Shown: in pieces, positions 1 through 7,600 of the stretch
Layout: every line of letters begins with the position of its first letter
Position numbering within the stretch: the first letter of the stretch is position 1
Assembly: GCA_963738325.1 (NCBI GenBank)
Contig: CAVTWD010000009.1
Location: 791,258 to 855,257, forward strand
Length of the DNA stretch: 64,000 nt
Direction: 5' to 3'
DNA from: CAVTWD01 sp963738325
GTDB lineage: Bacteria > Actinomycetota > Acidimicrobiia > Acidimicrobiales > Ilumatobacteraceae
Notes under the pieces: generated by a model
The model's input: only the letters and a program-made list of their open reading frames with translations
What the model was told of the DNA's origin: nothing
Databases searched by the model: none
Made by a program: the position numbers and the translations under genes

Positions 1-294
1 CGGCGGGAGGAGCGAGAGCACCGCCGGGTCGCCGCCGTGGCCGCCGAGCCCGACCGCGGCCCGGGCACAGACCCTGAGGACGAGGACCTCGACCTGGTCC
101 GTGCCCGCGAGGTGCTGGCTGGCCTCGGCGCCCACCACCGCGGCGCCTTGACGCTCAGGTACGTGGACGGGCTGTCGGTGCCGGAAGTGGCCGAAGCGCT
201 CGGCCGCTCGGTCCACGCCACCGAGGCGCTGCTGGTGCGGGCCCGCCGGGCCTTTCGTCGTGCCTACGGGCAGAGGAGCTCCGATGGCGCCTGA
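1..294 (+). CDS. ECF-type sigma factor, C-terminal part (cut by window edge)
   Basis: The frame is open to the left edge, so only the last ~97 residues are visible. They form a sigma-70 region 4 helix-turn-helix, which binds the -35 element: a helix around LAGLGAHHRGALTLRY, then SVPEVAEALGRSVHATEALL and a basic RARRAFRRAY tail. The GTG at 37 is only an internal codon; region 2 must lie upstream. The 3' end overlaps the next gene by 11 bp, so the two are probably co-translated. Product class is secure; the subgroup cannot be told from this piece. Confidence 0.8.
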   Translation, partial: RREEREHRRVAAVAAEPDRGPGTDPEDEDLDLVRAREVLAGLGAHHRGALTLRYVDGLSVPEVAEALGRSVHATEALLVRARRAFRRAYGQRSSDGA

Positions 295-847
295 CCCCCT
301 CGATGCCCTCCGCCGGCCCGTGGAGCCACTCCCCCCACGCCCGGCCTTCGCCGCTGCTCTCCGGCGCCGTCTCGCCGACCTCCTCACCACCGCTGACCAA
401 GGAGCGCCCATGTCCCACGTCCAGCCCGCTGACACCTTCACGCCGGAACGCCTGCACACCGTCACGCCCTACCTCATCGTGGAGGACGCCCGAGCGGCCA
501 TCGATTGGTACCAAGCCAACTTCGGGGCGCGCGTCGAGTCGGAGCCGATCATCATGGGCGACGGCCGGGTCGGCCACGTCGAGCTGCGCCTCGGCGACTC
601 CGTGATCATGCTGGCCGACCCCTTCCCCGAGATGGGGTTGCTGGGCCCCCGCGAGCGGGGGGGCACGGCGGTCTCGTTCGTCGTCTACGTCCGCGATGTT
701 GACGCCACCTTCGCCCGCGCCGTGGAGGCCGGGGCGGTCGAGGAGCGGCCGGTCGCCGACCAGTTCCACGGCACGCGGGCCGGATGGCTGGTCGATCCCT
801 TCGGCCACCGCTGGAGCGTGTCGACCAAGCTGCCGGGTACGCCCTGA
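284..847 (+). CDS. VOC (glyoxalase-like) protein with sigma-partner N-terminal segment
   Basis: The start is the ATG at 284, preceded by GAGGAG at 272-277; the longer frame from 260 lacks such a site. Residues 1-40 form a Pro-rich segment (DPLDALRRPVEPLPP, then PAFAAALRRRL) that I associate with small proteins encoded next to ECF sigma genes. From about residue 43 on it is a vicinal-oxygen-chelate fold: TPYLIVEDARAAIDWYQ opens it and VDPFGHRWSVST closes it. The 11-bp overlap with the sigma gene suggests a functional pair, the VOC domain perhaps sensing a ligand or redox state. That role is inference; no enzymatic activity can be assigned. Confidence 0.75.
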   Translation: MAPDPLDALRRPVEPLPPRPAFAAALRRRLADLLTTADQGAPMSHVQPADTFTPERLHTVTPYLIVEDARAAIDWYQANFGARVESEPIIMGDGRVGHVELRLGDSVIMLADPFPEMGLLGPRERGGTAVSFVVYVRDVDATFARAVEAGAVEERPVADQFHGTRAGWLVDPFGHRWSVSTKLPGTP

Positions 848-876
848 ACCCGGTGATGCACCCAGGTCGCGCCGGC

Positions 877-904
877 GGAGGGTGACGATCAAGTTTCACC
901 CTCC
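877..904 (+). terminator. Hairpin between the VOC gene and rsiG
   Basis: GGAGGGTGA (877-885) and TCACCCTCC (896-904) form a perfect 9-bp stem with a 10-nt loop. There is no T-run. It is positioned to end the sigma/VOC transcript, but could also be a regulatory hairpin ahead of rsiG. Confidence 0.5.
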
Positions 905-921
905 GTGGGTACCGTGGCGCC

Positions 922-1470
922 GTGGAACGGCGAGACGGCGGACCCGGCGGTTCGACGAACAGCTCGCTCGAACGATGCTCCGTGGCCGAGCTGCGGGCTC
1001 GGCGCTCGGAGGCGCGAGCGGAGGAGGCCGAGTTGTCGCTGCAGCGCCGGCTCGTCCAAGGCCGCCTGGACATCGTGCGGGCGGAGCAGCGACGGAGGGC
1101 GTCGGGAACGTCCCCGAGCCTCGCCGCGGCCGTGGCCGATCTGCCCACCACCTTGGCCAGGCCCTCCAGTGGCCCGGTCCGGCAGGCCGTGCGGTCGGCG
1201 CCCGTGGCGAGCGTCTCCGGAACTGCGGCACTCCAAGCACAGTTGGGCGCCGACCACGTCCCCCGCCTCCCCGACCTCGCCGGGGACGAGCTCGACGTGT
1301 TGGGGGAACAGCTGACGAGCCTCGAGCGCGACCTGTCACGCCAACGCCGGTCGTTGTTCGGCACCCTCGACGCCCTCGGCGCCGAGCTCACCCGCCGGTA
1401 CCTGCGCGGCGAGGCCTCCGCAGAGGACCTTCTCCAACCACCGGCGCCAAGGTCGGACCCCGCCTCGTAG
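922..1470 (+). CDS. rsiG: RsiG-like c-di-GMP-binding anti-sigma factor
   Basis: 182 aa, GTG start, two helical segments joined by a ~60-residue linker. The first helix carries the exact RsiG signature E(X3)S(X2)R(X3)Q(X3)D: E35, S39, R42, Q46, D50. The second repeats it 100 residues later with one change: E135, S139, R142, F146 (Q expected), D150. In Streptomyces, RsiG with bound c-di-GMP sequesters the sigma factor WhiG; some other actinobacterial homologues carry a single motif and dimerise. The protein here has the two-motif architecture with a degenerate second site. It lies upstream of an XRE regulator and mshA. The partner sigma is not in the window; the partial ECF sigma upstream is not an obvious WhiG. 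A GGDEF-EAL enzyme lies at 18.1 kb. Confidence 0.82.
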   Translation: MERRDGGPGGSTNSSLERCSVAELRARRSEARAEEAELSLQRRLVQGRLDIVRAEQRRRASGTSPSLAAAVADLPTTLARPSSGPVRQAVRSAPVASVSGTAALQAQLGADHVPRLPDLAGDELDVLGEQLTSLERDLSRQRRSLFGTLDALGAELTRRYLRGEASAEDLLQPPAPRSDPAS

Positions 1471-1498
1471 GAGCAGCCTCGTTGGGCGCCGCGGTCAC

Positions 1499-1504
1499 TA
1501 GCGT
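1499..1504 (+). promoter_or_regulatory. -10 box of leaderless XRE gene
   Basis: TAGCGT is followed by 7 nt and GTG at 1512. The spacing predicts transcription starting at the start codon and selects 1512 over the GTG at 1503. Confidence 0.55.
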
Positions 1505-1511
1505 GGTCGGC

Positions 1512-1943
1512 GTGCGTAGGGAGTTTGAGGATCAGCTCCACGAGCTCGGCGAGTTCATCCGTGCCCAGCGTGAGATCACGCAGCTCTCCGTCCGGCGCCT
1601 GGCCGACCTCGCGGGCGTGTCCAACCCCTACCTCTCCCAGATCGAGCGAGGGCTCCGGCGCCCGTCGGCGGAAATCCTCCAGCAGATCGCCAAGGCGCTG
1701 CGCATCTCGGCCGAGAGCCTGTACGTGAGGGCGGGCATCCTCGACCCGGAGGGCGTCGACGCCACCACGGTTCGAGATGCCATCAAGCGCGATCCGCAGC
1801 TCAACGCCGAGCAGAAGCACACGCTCCTGACGGTGTACGAGAGCTTCCTCGCGGAGGTGGCGGCGGGCCGAGCCGGCGGATCGGCCGAACGGAGCGATGG
1901 ATCGGCCGAAGGAGTGGAATCTGCTCTCGACGGGGAGCGTTGA
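1512..1943 (+). CDS. XRE-family transcriptional regulator
   Basis: 143 aa. Residues ~5-65 form a Cro/C1-type helix-turn-helix: LGEFIRAQREITQLSVRRLA, then SNPYLSQIERGLRRPS, then LQQIAKALRISAESLYVRAG. The C-terminal half is helical (EQKHTLLTVYESFLAEV) and ends in a low-complexity Gly/Ser/Glu tail. The start is set by the TANNNT-n7-GTG arrangement. The stop overlaps the TTG start of mshA (TTGA), so the two are probably one transcript. Target genes are unknown. Confidence 0.8.
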   Translation: MRREFEDQLHELGEFIRAQREITQLSVRRLADLAGVSNPYLSQIERGLRRPSAEILQQIAKALRISAESLYVRAGILDPEGVDATTVRDAIKRDPQLNAEQKHTLLTVYESFLAEVAAGRAGGSAERSDGSAEGVESALDGER

Positions 1944-3174
1944 CGACACTCGTGCGTCGGTTGGCCGTCCTCTCCCTGCACACGTCGCCGCTCGCCCAGC
2001 CGGGCTCGGGCGACAGTGGCGGCATGAACGTGTACGTGCGCGAGCTCGTCTCCGCCTTGGCCCAGGCGGGCATCGACTGCACGACGTACGTCCGGCGCTG
2101 GCGGGCCGAGCTGCCCGACGAAGTCGTCGTCGAGCCGGGCTTCCGCGTCGTGCACATCGACGCCGGGCCGGCTCGACCTCCCGAAGGAGTCGCTTGCCCG
2201 AGCGTGGTGGACGAGTTCACCGACGGGGTGCTCGACACCTCGCGGAGGGCCCGGGTGCCGACGTGGTCCATGCCAACTACTGGTTGTCGCGGCCTCGCGG
2301 GCCACCGGCTGAAGCACGAGCTCGAGCTGCCCCTGGTCACGACCTTCCACACGCTGGCGCGGGTGAAGGCCGAGCTGGGCGACGCCGAGCCGGAGCGGAG
2401 GGTGAGGTCCGAGACGGAGATCATCGGATGCACCGACGCCATCTGCGTGAGCTGCACCGAGGAAGAGCATCAGTTCCGCCGGCTGTACGGCGATCCGCCG
2501 GGCGCGCGTCGAGATCGTGGCCCCCGGCGTTGAGCACGCCTTCTTCGCTCCCGGCGATCGTGGTGGGGCGCGGCATGCGCTCGGGCTCGAGGCCGACCAT
2601 CCCGTGCTGCTTGTTCGTCGGGCGGATCCAACCGTTGAAGGGCGCGGATGTCGCGGTGCAAGGCCCTGCACGCCCTCGACCGCACCGGCGCGGTGCTCGT
2701 GATCGTCGGTGGTGCGAGTGGGATCGATGGCGACGCGGAGGTGGCCAAGCTGCACGCCCTCGTCGACGAGCTCGGCCTCGAGGACCGGGTGCGCTTCGTG
2801 CCCCCCCAGCCCCATCACCTCCTGTCGAGCTACTACCGCGCCGCCGATGTCGTGCTCGTGCCGTCAGCGTTCGGAGAGCTTCGGGCTCGTCGCCCTCGAG
2901 GCCGCGGCGTGCGGCACGCCGGTCGTCGCCGCCGCGGTGGGAGGGCTGCTGACCCTCGTCGACCACGGCCACACCGGCTTCCTCGTCGACGGGCGCGACC
3001 CCGAGGTGTACGCGGCCTACACGGCCGAGTTGATCGACAACGAGCCGTTGGCCTGGGAGATCGGCGTGAGCGCGGCGGCCCAGCTCGCGTCGCTATACGT
3101 GGTCCTTGGCTGCGGCGCGCCTGCGCCGGTTGTATGCCGACCTCAGCATCGGGGCGCTGGTGGCCTGCTCCTGA
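1940..3174 (+). CDS. mshA: MshA-like D-inositol 3-phosphate glycosyltransferase (frameshifted)
   Basis: GT4-family glycosyltransferase for the first step of mycothiol synthesis (UDP-GlcNAc plus inositol 3-phosphate). The N-terminus (LSLHTSPLAQPGSGDSGGMN) is the MshA glycine-rich acceptor/donor motif. Downstream, in different frames, come ADVVHANYWLS, LPLVTTFHTLARVK, LFVGRIQPLKGADV, VLVIVGGASG and the GT4 donor site ESFGLVALEAAACGTPVVAA. At least six frame changes occur between ~2,190 and ~3,090, yet every expected block is present in order, which fits sequencing indels better than decay. Start is TTG 1940 or GTG 1952; the stop overlaps the next gene by ATGA. MshA (not a generic GT4) is supported by the N-terminal motif and the adjacent YbjN gene. 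Confidence 0.8.
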
Positions 3175-3635
3175 TGAGCGAGTTGCTCGATGACGGTGCC
3201 CTCGACGCGCTCGAGGCGCAGATCGACTCGTGGCTCGCCGCCGCCCGGGAGGGGAACCCGGCGATCGCTGCGATCGATCGAGGCGAGCCCGGCGCGCGTC
3301 GTTGGTACGTGCGCATGATCGGCGAGGAGAAGGACGTCACGACGATCTGGCTGACCCTCGGCCAACGTACGTTGCGTTACGAGACGTACGTGATGCCGGC
3401 CCCTGAGGAGAACACGTCCGAGCTCTACGAGCACCTGCTCCGGCGCAACGACCGCCTCGTCGGTGCGCACTTCTCCGTCGGCGCGGAAGATGCCGTCTTC
3501 CTCCGGGGTGAGTTGCCCCTCGCCCTCCTCGACGAGCAGGAGCTCGACCGGGTGATCGGCACGCTGTACGCCACCGTGGAGCAGTGTTTCCGTGCGGCTC
3601 TGCGCATCGGCTTCGCCTCTCGCTTCAGAACCTGA
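3174..3635 (+). CDS. YbjN-domain protein
   Basis: 153 aa, ATG overlapping the mshA stop. The fold resembles the type III secretion chaperone-like YbjN superfamily: alternating strands around DVTTIWLTLGQRTLRYETYV and a region ELYEHLLRRNDRLVGAHFS. In actinobacteria this gene frequently sits next to mshA and is annotated as a sensory-transduction regulator; its molecular role is not established. No signal peptide or membrane segment. Translational coupling suggests it is made with MshA. Confidence 0.75.
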   Translation: MSELLDDGALDALEAQIDSWLAAAREGNPAIAAIDRGEPGARRWYVRMIGEEKDVTTIWLTLGQRTLRYETYVMPAPEENTSELYEHLLRRNDRLVGAHFSVGAEDAVFLRGELPLALLDEQELDRVIGTLYATVEQCFRAALRIGFASRFRT

Positions 3636-3759
3636 GCCGGTCCCGGGATCGTTTTCCGATCACGCACCTGCCATGCACACATTCAGATGGAGCAGGCGGC
3701 GGGCGCGTCGGGGAAGTGCGCCCGCCGCTCTGCTCCGGAACCGGGCGCCTCGGTCCACC

Positions 3760-3765
3760 TAGCCT
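3760..3765 (+). promoter_or_regulatory. -10 box of leaderless proC
   Basis: TAGCCT, 7 nt, then ATG at 3773, which excludes the longer frame beginning at 3584. Confidence 0.55.
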
Positions 3766-3772
3766 GCGGGTC

Positions 3773-4564
3773 ATGACGCGCCTGGTCGTGGTGGGGGGCG
3801 GGAACATGGGCGCCGCCCTCGTCGGTGGCCTCCTCGACGCGGGCTGGGCCGCGCCCGGCGAGCTCGCCGTGGCCGAAGTGCTCGGGCCTCGCCGCGCGGA
3901 GCTGCGGGAGCGGTTCCCGGGCGTCAGCATCGTTGCCGAGGCAACCGGGCCCGCCGAGGGCGTCGTCGTCGCCGTGAAGCCCGGCGACGTCGAGACTGCG
4001 GCTGCGGCCGTGACCGCGACGGGCGCGCGGCGCGTGCTGTCCATCGCGGCGGGCATCACCACCGCTCGACTCGAGGCGGCGATGGGCGCCGACGTCAGAG
4101 TCGTCCGGGCCATGCCCAACACGCCCGCGCTCGTGCGGCAAGGCGCGGCGGCGATCGCCGTGGGCTCCGCGCCACCGATGCGGACCTGGATTGGGCCCAA
4201 CAGATTCTCGAGTCGGTCGGCACGGTCGCCGCGCGTCCCGGAGAGCCTCCTCGACGCCGTCACCGGGCTGTCGGGCTCCGGCCCTGCCTACATCTTCCTG
4301 CTGGCGGAGGCGCTCATCGACGGAGGGGTAGCCGCTGGGCTGTCGCGGGCCGTGGCATCGCAGCTCGTCACCCAGCTGCTCGTCGGCTCGGCCGCGCTGC
4401 TCGCGGAGTCGGGCAGTCCGCCCAGCGAGCTGCGCGCGCAGGTCACCTCGCCCGCCGGGACGACGGCCGCGGGGCTCGCGGTGCTCGAACGGGCGGGTCT
4501 TCGTTCTGCCGTCATCGACTGCGTTCTCGCGGCCACGGAGCGCAGTCAACAGCTCGGGTCGTAA
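3773..4564 (+). CDS. proC: Pyrroline-5-carboxylate reductase
   Basis: 263 aa; reduces pyrroline-5-carboxylate to proline with NAD(P)H. The N-terminal Rossmann motif VVVGGGNMGAALVGGL, the central VVRAMPNTPALV and the C-terminal signature GLSGSGPAYIFLLAEALIDG with QVTSPAGTTAAGL are intact. A stretch of about 25 residues (nt ~4169-4245, beginning after IAVGS) does not fit the family, but the +1 frame of the same DNA reads as typical ProC sequence (TDADLDWAQQILESVGTVA). Two compensating indels therefore mask part of an otherwise normal protein. Leaderless start. Confidence 0.88.
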   Translation: MTRLVVVGGGNMGAALVGGLLDAGWAAPGELAVAEVLGPRRAELRERFPGVSIVAEATGPAEGVVVAVKPGDVETAAAAVTATGARRVLSIAAGITTARLEAAMGADVRVVRAMPNTPALVRQGAAAIAVGSAPPMRTWIGPNRFSSRSARSPRVPESLLDAVTGLSGSGPAYIFLLAEALIDGGVAAGLSRAVASQLVTQLLVGSAALLAESGSPPSELRAQVTSPAGTTAAGLAVLERAGLRSAVIDCVLAATERSQQLGS

Positions 4565-4610
4565 CGGAAGTGACACTTTTCACGGTGTGAGACGCAGGCG
4601 TAGTGTCAGG

Positions 4611-4769
4611 CTGGCGGAGTGCAGGGATGTCCTGCAATCCGCTTCCGGCCAGAACACATTCGTGGCGGCTGGAAGAGACCGGTGGCTGAGAGGCCATCAC
4701 GAAGCGGCGCCCGGTTCGCCGGGCTGCGCCGGCAGGGCTGGTGCCGTCGGGGGGTCGGCACCAGCCCTG
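4611..4769 (+). ncRNA. Candidate structured RNA / 5' regulatory leader ending in a strong hairpin
   Basis: This 160-nt stretch codes for nothing recognisable but folds well by eye. CCGCTTC (4637-4643) can pair with GAAGCGG (4701-4707), enclosing smaller helices. GCCCGG-TTCG-CCGGGC forms a tetraloop hairpin at ~4709-4724. A 14-bp perfect stem, 4733-4746 with 4756-4769 around a G-rich 9-nt loop, closes it like an intrinsic terminator. A possible promoter (TTTTCA-n18-TAGTGT, 4577-4606) precedes it. It could be an independent sRNA or an attenuator. It does not match the TPP, SAM, glycine, cobalamin or c-di-GMP riboswitch cores I know. The SAM-cleaving enzyme downstream has its own leaderless start. 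Confidence 0.4.
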
Positions 4770-4895
4770 TTCGCGTGGCACCTTCAGTTCGTCATGGCGG
4801 GACTGAACCGCGAGACGTCGCGCTGGCGTCGATCTTGTCGCGCCGCCCGACCGAGTCGCCCCTGGCTTCGCCGCGAACCTCCACCGGGGTGGCGG

Positions 4896-4901
4896 TACCC
4901 T
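4896..4901 (+). promoter_or_regulatory. -10 box of leaderless SAM hydroxide adenosyltransferase gene
   Basis: TACCCT, 7 nt, GTG at 4909. Confidence 0.55.
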
Positions 4902-4908
4902 CGCTCCG

Positions 4909-5766
4909 GTGGGTCGTCGCTACGACACGATCTCGTTCTTGTCCGACTACGGCTTGGTCGACGAGTTCGTCGGTGTCGTGAAAGCCGTCGTACGTGATCT
5001 CGCGCCTCATGTGATGGTCATCGACATCACCCACGAGATCGCACCCCACGACGTGCGGGCCGGCTCGCTCGCCTTGGTGAGAGCCATCCAGTACCTCCCG
5101 GCGGGCGTGGTTCTCGCCGTCGTCGACCCGGGGGTCGGCAGCGAGCGCCACGCCATCGCGGTGGAAGTCGCCGGTGGCGAGGCGGTGCTCGTCGGCCCCG
5201 ACAACGGCTTGCTGGCGCCGGCCGCGGCCATGGTCGGCGGCGCCGGGCGAACGGTCGTGCTCTCCGAGTCGGAGTACCACTTGAGCACGCCGGGCGCCAC
5301 CTTCGCGGGCCGAGATGTCTTCGCGCCGGTGGCCGCGCACCTCTGCAACGGCGTCGACCTCGCGGAGTTCGGCGAGGCGGTGGACCCCGGCACGCTCCTG
5401 CCCCAGGTCGTTCCTGTGACGCGGATGGAGGCGGGCGAGCTCGTCGCGGAGGTGCTGTGGGTGGACCGGTTCGGCAACGCGCAGCTGAACCTCGGTCCGG
5501 AGGAGGTGGCCGACTGGGGTGAGCGCGTTCGCCTCGGCCTCCCGAGTGGCCCGCGCACCGCGACGGTGGCGACGAACTTCGCCAGTCTCGGCAACGGCAT
5601 CGGCCTGGTCGTCGACTCCTATGGCCTGCTCGCGGTGGCCCTCGACCGTCGCTCCGCGGCCGACGAGCTCGGCCTCGGCGCCGGCGACATCGTGCGGCTC
5701 AGGCCGCTCGAGGATGCGAACGAGCCCACCGTGACCGCGGTCGCGTTCCCGAAGCGAGCCGGGTAG
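4909..5766 (+). CDS. SAM hydroxide adenosyltransferase (DUF62 family)
   Basis: 285 aa, usual length for the family that hydrolyses S-adenosylmethionine to adenosine and methionine (related to fluorinase/chlorinase). Family motifs are in order: FLSDYGLVDEFVGVVK near the N-terminus, VIDITHEIAPHDVRAGSL, VVDPGVGSERHAIAVE, GPDNGLLAPAA and the C-terminal domain segment WVDRFGNAQLNL. Cytoplasmic, no signal. GTG start fixed by the leaderless promoter. It is not obviously in an operon; the gene after it is a tiny membrane peptide. Function by family is well supported; the physiological role is not. Confidence 0.88.
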   Translation: MGRRYDTISFLSDYGLVDEFVGVVKAVVRDLAPHVMVIDITHEIAPHDVRAGSLALVRAIQYLPAGVVLAVVDPGVGSERHAIAVEVAGGEAVLVGPDNGLLAPAAAMVGGAGRTVVLSESEYHLSTPGATFAGRDVFAPVAAHLCNGVDLAEFGEAVDPGTLLPQVVPVTRMEAGELVAEVLWVDRFGNAQLNLGPEEVADWGERVRLGLPSGPRTATVATNFASLGNGIGLVVDSYGLLAVALDRRSAADELGLGAGDIVRLRPLEDANEPTVTAVAFPKRAG

Positions 5767-5779
5767 CGTCGAGCCCCCC

Positions 5780-5866
5780 GTGCGCCCTGCCACCACCCTC
5801 ACCATCGCGCTCCTGCTGATCGCGCTGCTTGTCGCCTCGGTCGTGCAGCTGTTCGTGCTCCGCTGA
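5780..5866 (+). CDS. 28-residue single-span membrane peptide
   Basis: GTG-started ORF 14 bp after the DUF62 gene: VRPATT, then an uninterrupted hydrophobic stretch (LTIALLLIALLVASVVQLF), then VLR. The basic N-terminal residue and single helix fit a small membrane protein. TAGCGT lies 10 nt upstream of the GTG, slightly longer than the leaderless spacing used elsewhere. No similarity recognised; conservation would be needed to confirm it. Confidence 0.4.
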   Translation: MRPATTLTIALLLIALLVASVVQLFVLR

Positions 5867-6050
5867 GTCACACGCTCGACCCCGCCAGGCTCTCCACGCT
5901 CGGGGAGTGAGTAACAGAGCGTTCACATCCGCGTGCAAGTGCGGAAAACGCGCGGTTCCCATCTTTCCCCCGGGCGCAGCGTGGCGCCTCGACCGGGCCC
6001 GTATCGACAAGGGGGTACCTGCGTGGGCGAGCCCACGCCCCGCCGGAGAG

Positions 6051-7309
6051 ATGAAGCGAAGCCTCACCCTCACCGGTGTCACCGTCAACGCCATGGCGCT
6101 CATCGCGCCCGGCGCCTTCCTCTGGACCACCTTCCAGCTACAGTCGGCACAGTCCGCCAACGGCACCACCACTGCCCCCGACATGTGGACGGGGCTGCTG
6201 TTCGCGCTGGTGCTCGCGCTGCTCACCGCCTACACCTACAGCGAGCTGGCCCGCATCTATCCCGACGCGGGCACCGGGTCGAGCTACTACTTCGCCGAAG
6301 CCGCGCTCCTCGATAAAGAGAAGCCTCACCATCGCCGCCTCGCGCGCCGCCAAGCTGACGATCGGATGGATCAGCCACCTGTACTACTGGATCTATCCGG
6401 GGATCATGGTGGCCTTCACCGCCACGCTCTTCGGGTACCTGTACGCGACGCTTTTCGACCATTCGCTGAGCTACCTGCCCTTGGCCTGCATCGCCGTCGG
6501 TTTCGCTCTGGTCGTCGGCTACATCGCGTATCGCGGCATCAGCGGCTCGACGATGACCGGCGATCGTGATCAACGTCATCCAGATCGTCTCGCTCCTCGC
6601 CGTCGGGACCGTCTTCATCGTGTACCGATTGGGTCACAGCACCGCCGCCTTCGAACTCGTGAACACGCGTGCCGTCGTCATCCCGCACAGCTTCATCAAC
6701 GTGCTGTACCAGTCGATGATCGCGATCCTCTTCTCGTCGGCTACGAATCCGTCACCGCGCTCGGCTCGGAGGCATCAACCCACACAAGGACATCAAGCGG
6801 GCGGTGCTCATCTCGCTGTTGATCCAAGGCGGCATCTGCTACCTGTTCCAGTACTTCGTGTGGATCCCTCGTGGCCGTCACATGCATCTTCGGCGTCTAT
6901 AGCGTGCAGCCGGCGCAGACGGACAACATCACGCAGATCACCCTGGCGTCGAACACGGGCACGTTCCTCGTCTGCGGCCTCACCTGCATCATCGGCCTGG
7001 TCGCCTTCGCCAGTCGCCACGACCGCCATCCGGCGAAGCACTACCTCGTCCCGGGGCTCGGGGCGCTCATGAACGTGGCCGAGCTGTTCGGCGTGGTGTA
7101 CCTGGCCGTCAAAGCCGGGGGGGAACGCCGCCACGGATGCCTACGAGGCCTTGGCCGGTGTGGGGGTGTGGATCCTGATCGGTGTGGTCTGGGTCGCCCT
7201 CAACCCGAGGATGCGGGGCACCAAGGTGTTCGACCACACCGTCGAGCGCCGGGAGGCCGTCGCCGTTCGGGACGTAGCGGGCGCGAAGCGCGAGCCGGGG
7301 TGGCGATAG
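6051..7309 (+). CDS. APC-superfamily amino-acid permease (frameshifted)
   Basis: A ~12-TM secondary transporter. The ATG at 6051 follows GGAGAG and opens with SLTLTGVTVNAMALIAPGAF, typical of APC transporters, followed by YTYSELARIYPDAGTGSSYY (TM3 region). The remaining helices appear in successive frames: LTIGWISHLYYWIYPGIMV, NVIQIVSLLAVGTVFIVY, a segment with FVGYESVTALGSEA, ISLLIQGGICYLFQYF, LVCGLTCIIGLVAFASRH and GVWILIGVVWVALNP, ending at TAG 7307-7309. Four or five frame changes (~6320, 6560, 6735, 6870, 7125) occur without loss of blocks, so sequencing error is likelier than a pseudogene. Substrate is not predictable. Confidence 0.72.
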
Positions 7310-7316
7310 TCGCGCG

Positions 7317-7577
7317 TCAGTCGCGGTGCTGGCGGACGTACGCGGCGAGGCCACCACGGAGGAAGAGGAGCCCGACACCGATGCATACGATGCCGGCCAC
7401 CCACTTCCAGCTCGCGCTGAGCGCGATGAAGATGGCCACGCCGACGATGATCCACATGAGCCCCGACGCCATCGGCACCCACGGTTGGGGTGGCTGGCGG
7501 CCGACGGGCCCGGGAGCGAGAGGATCGACCCGGTCGCCGAAGGGGCGACCAGGGCGCCGGCGAGGATCTTCGGGCAC
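7317..7577 (-). CDS. Small two-helix membrane protein
   Basis: Reads from GTG 7577: a 35-residue Pro/Arg-rich cytoplasmic head, then two hydrophobic helices (ASGLMWIIVGVAIFIALSA and WVAGIVCIGVGLLFLRGGLA) and a short basic tail. The start is chosen because TACCGT lies exactly 7 nt upstream on this strand. It is convergent with the permease and divergent from the PP2C gene, sharing the intergenic promoter region with the latter. Unknown function. Confidence 0.55.
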   Translation of the reverse strand: MPEDPRRRPGRPFGDRVDPLAPGPVGRQPPQPWVPMASGLMWIIVGVAIFIALSASWKWVAGIVCIGVGLLFLRGGLAAYVRQHRD

Positions 7578-7584
7578 GGACGGC

Positions 7585-7594
7585 ACGGTAGCCC
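7585..7594. promoter_or_regulatory. Overlapping divergent -10 boxes
   Basis: On the minus strand TACCGT (7585-7590) sits 7 nt from GTG 7577; on the plus strand TAGCCC (7589-7594) sits 6 nt from ATG 7601. The two overlap by two bases, so the divergent leaderless genes probably compete for polymerase. Confidence 0.45.
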
Positions 7595-7600
7595 CCGCCG

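Noticed and set aside
4681..4700. TPP riboswitch, from GGCTGAGA
   Set aside because: The rest of the TPP core (CCTGAT, GGATAATACC) is missing.
4733..4769. 6C RNA on the minus strand, because the hairpin loop reads ACCCCCCGA there
   Set aside because: 6C RNAs have two C-loop hairpins; only one is present, and the helices next to it fit a plus-strand RNA better.
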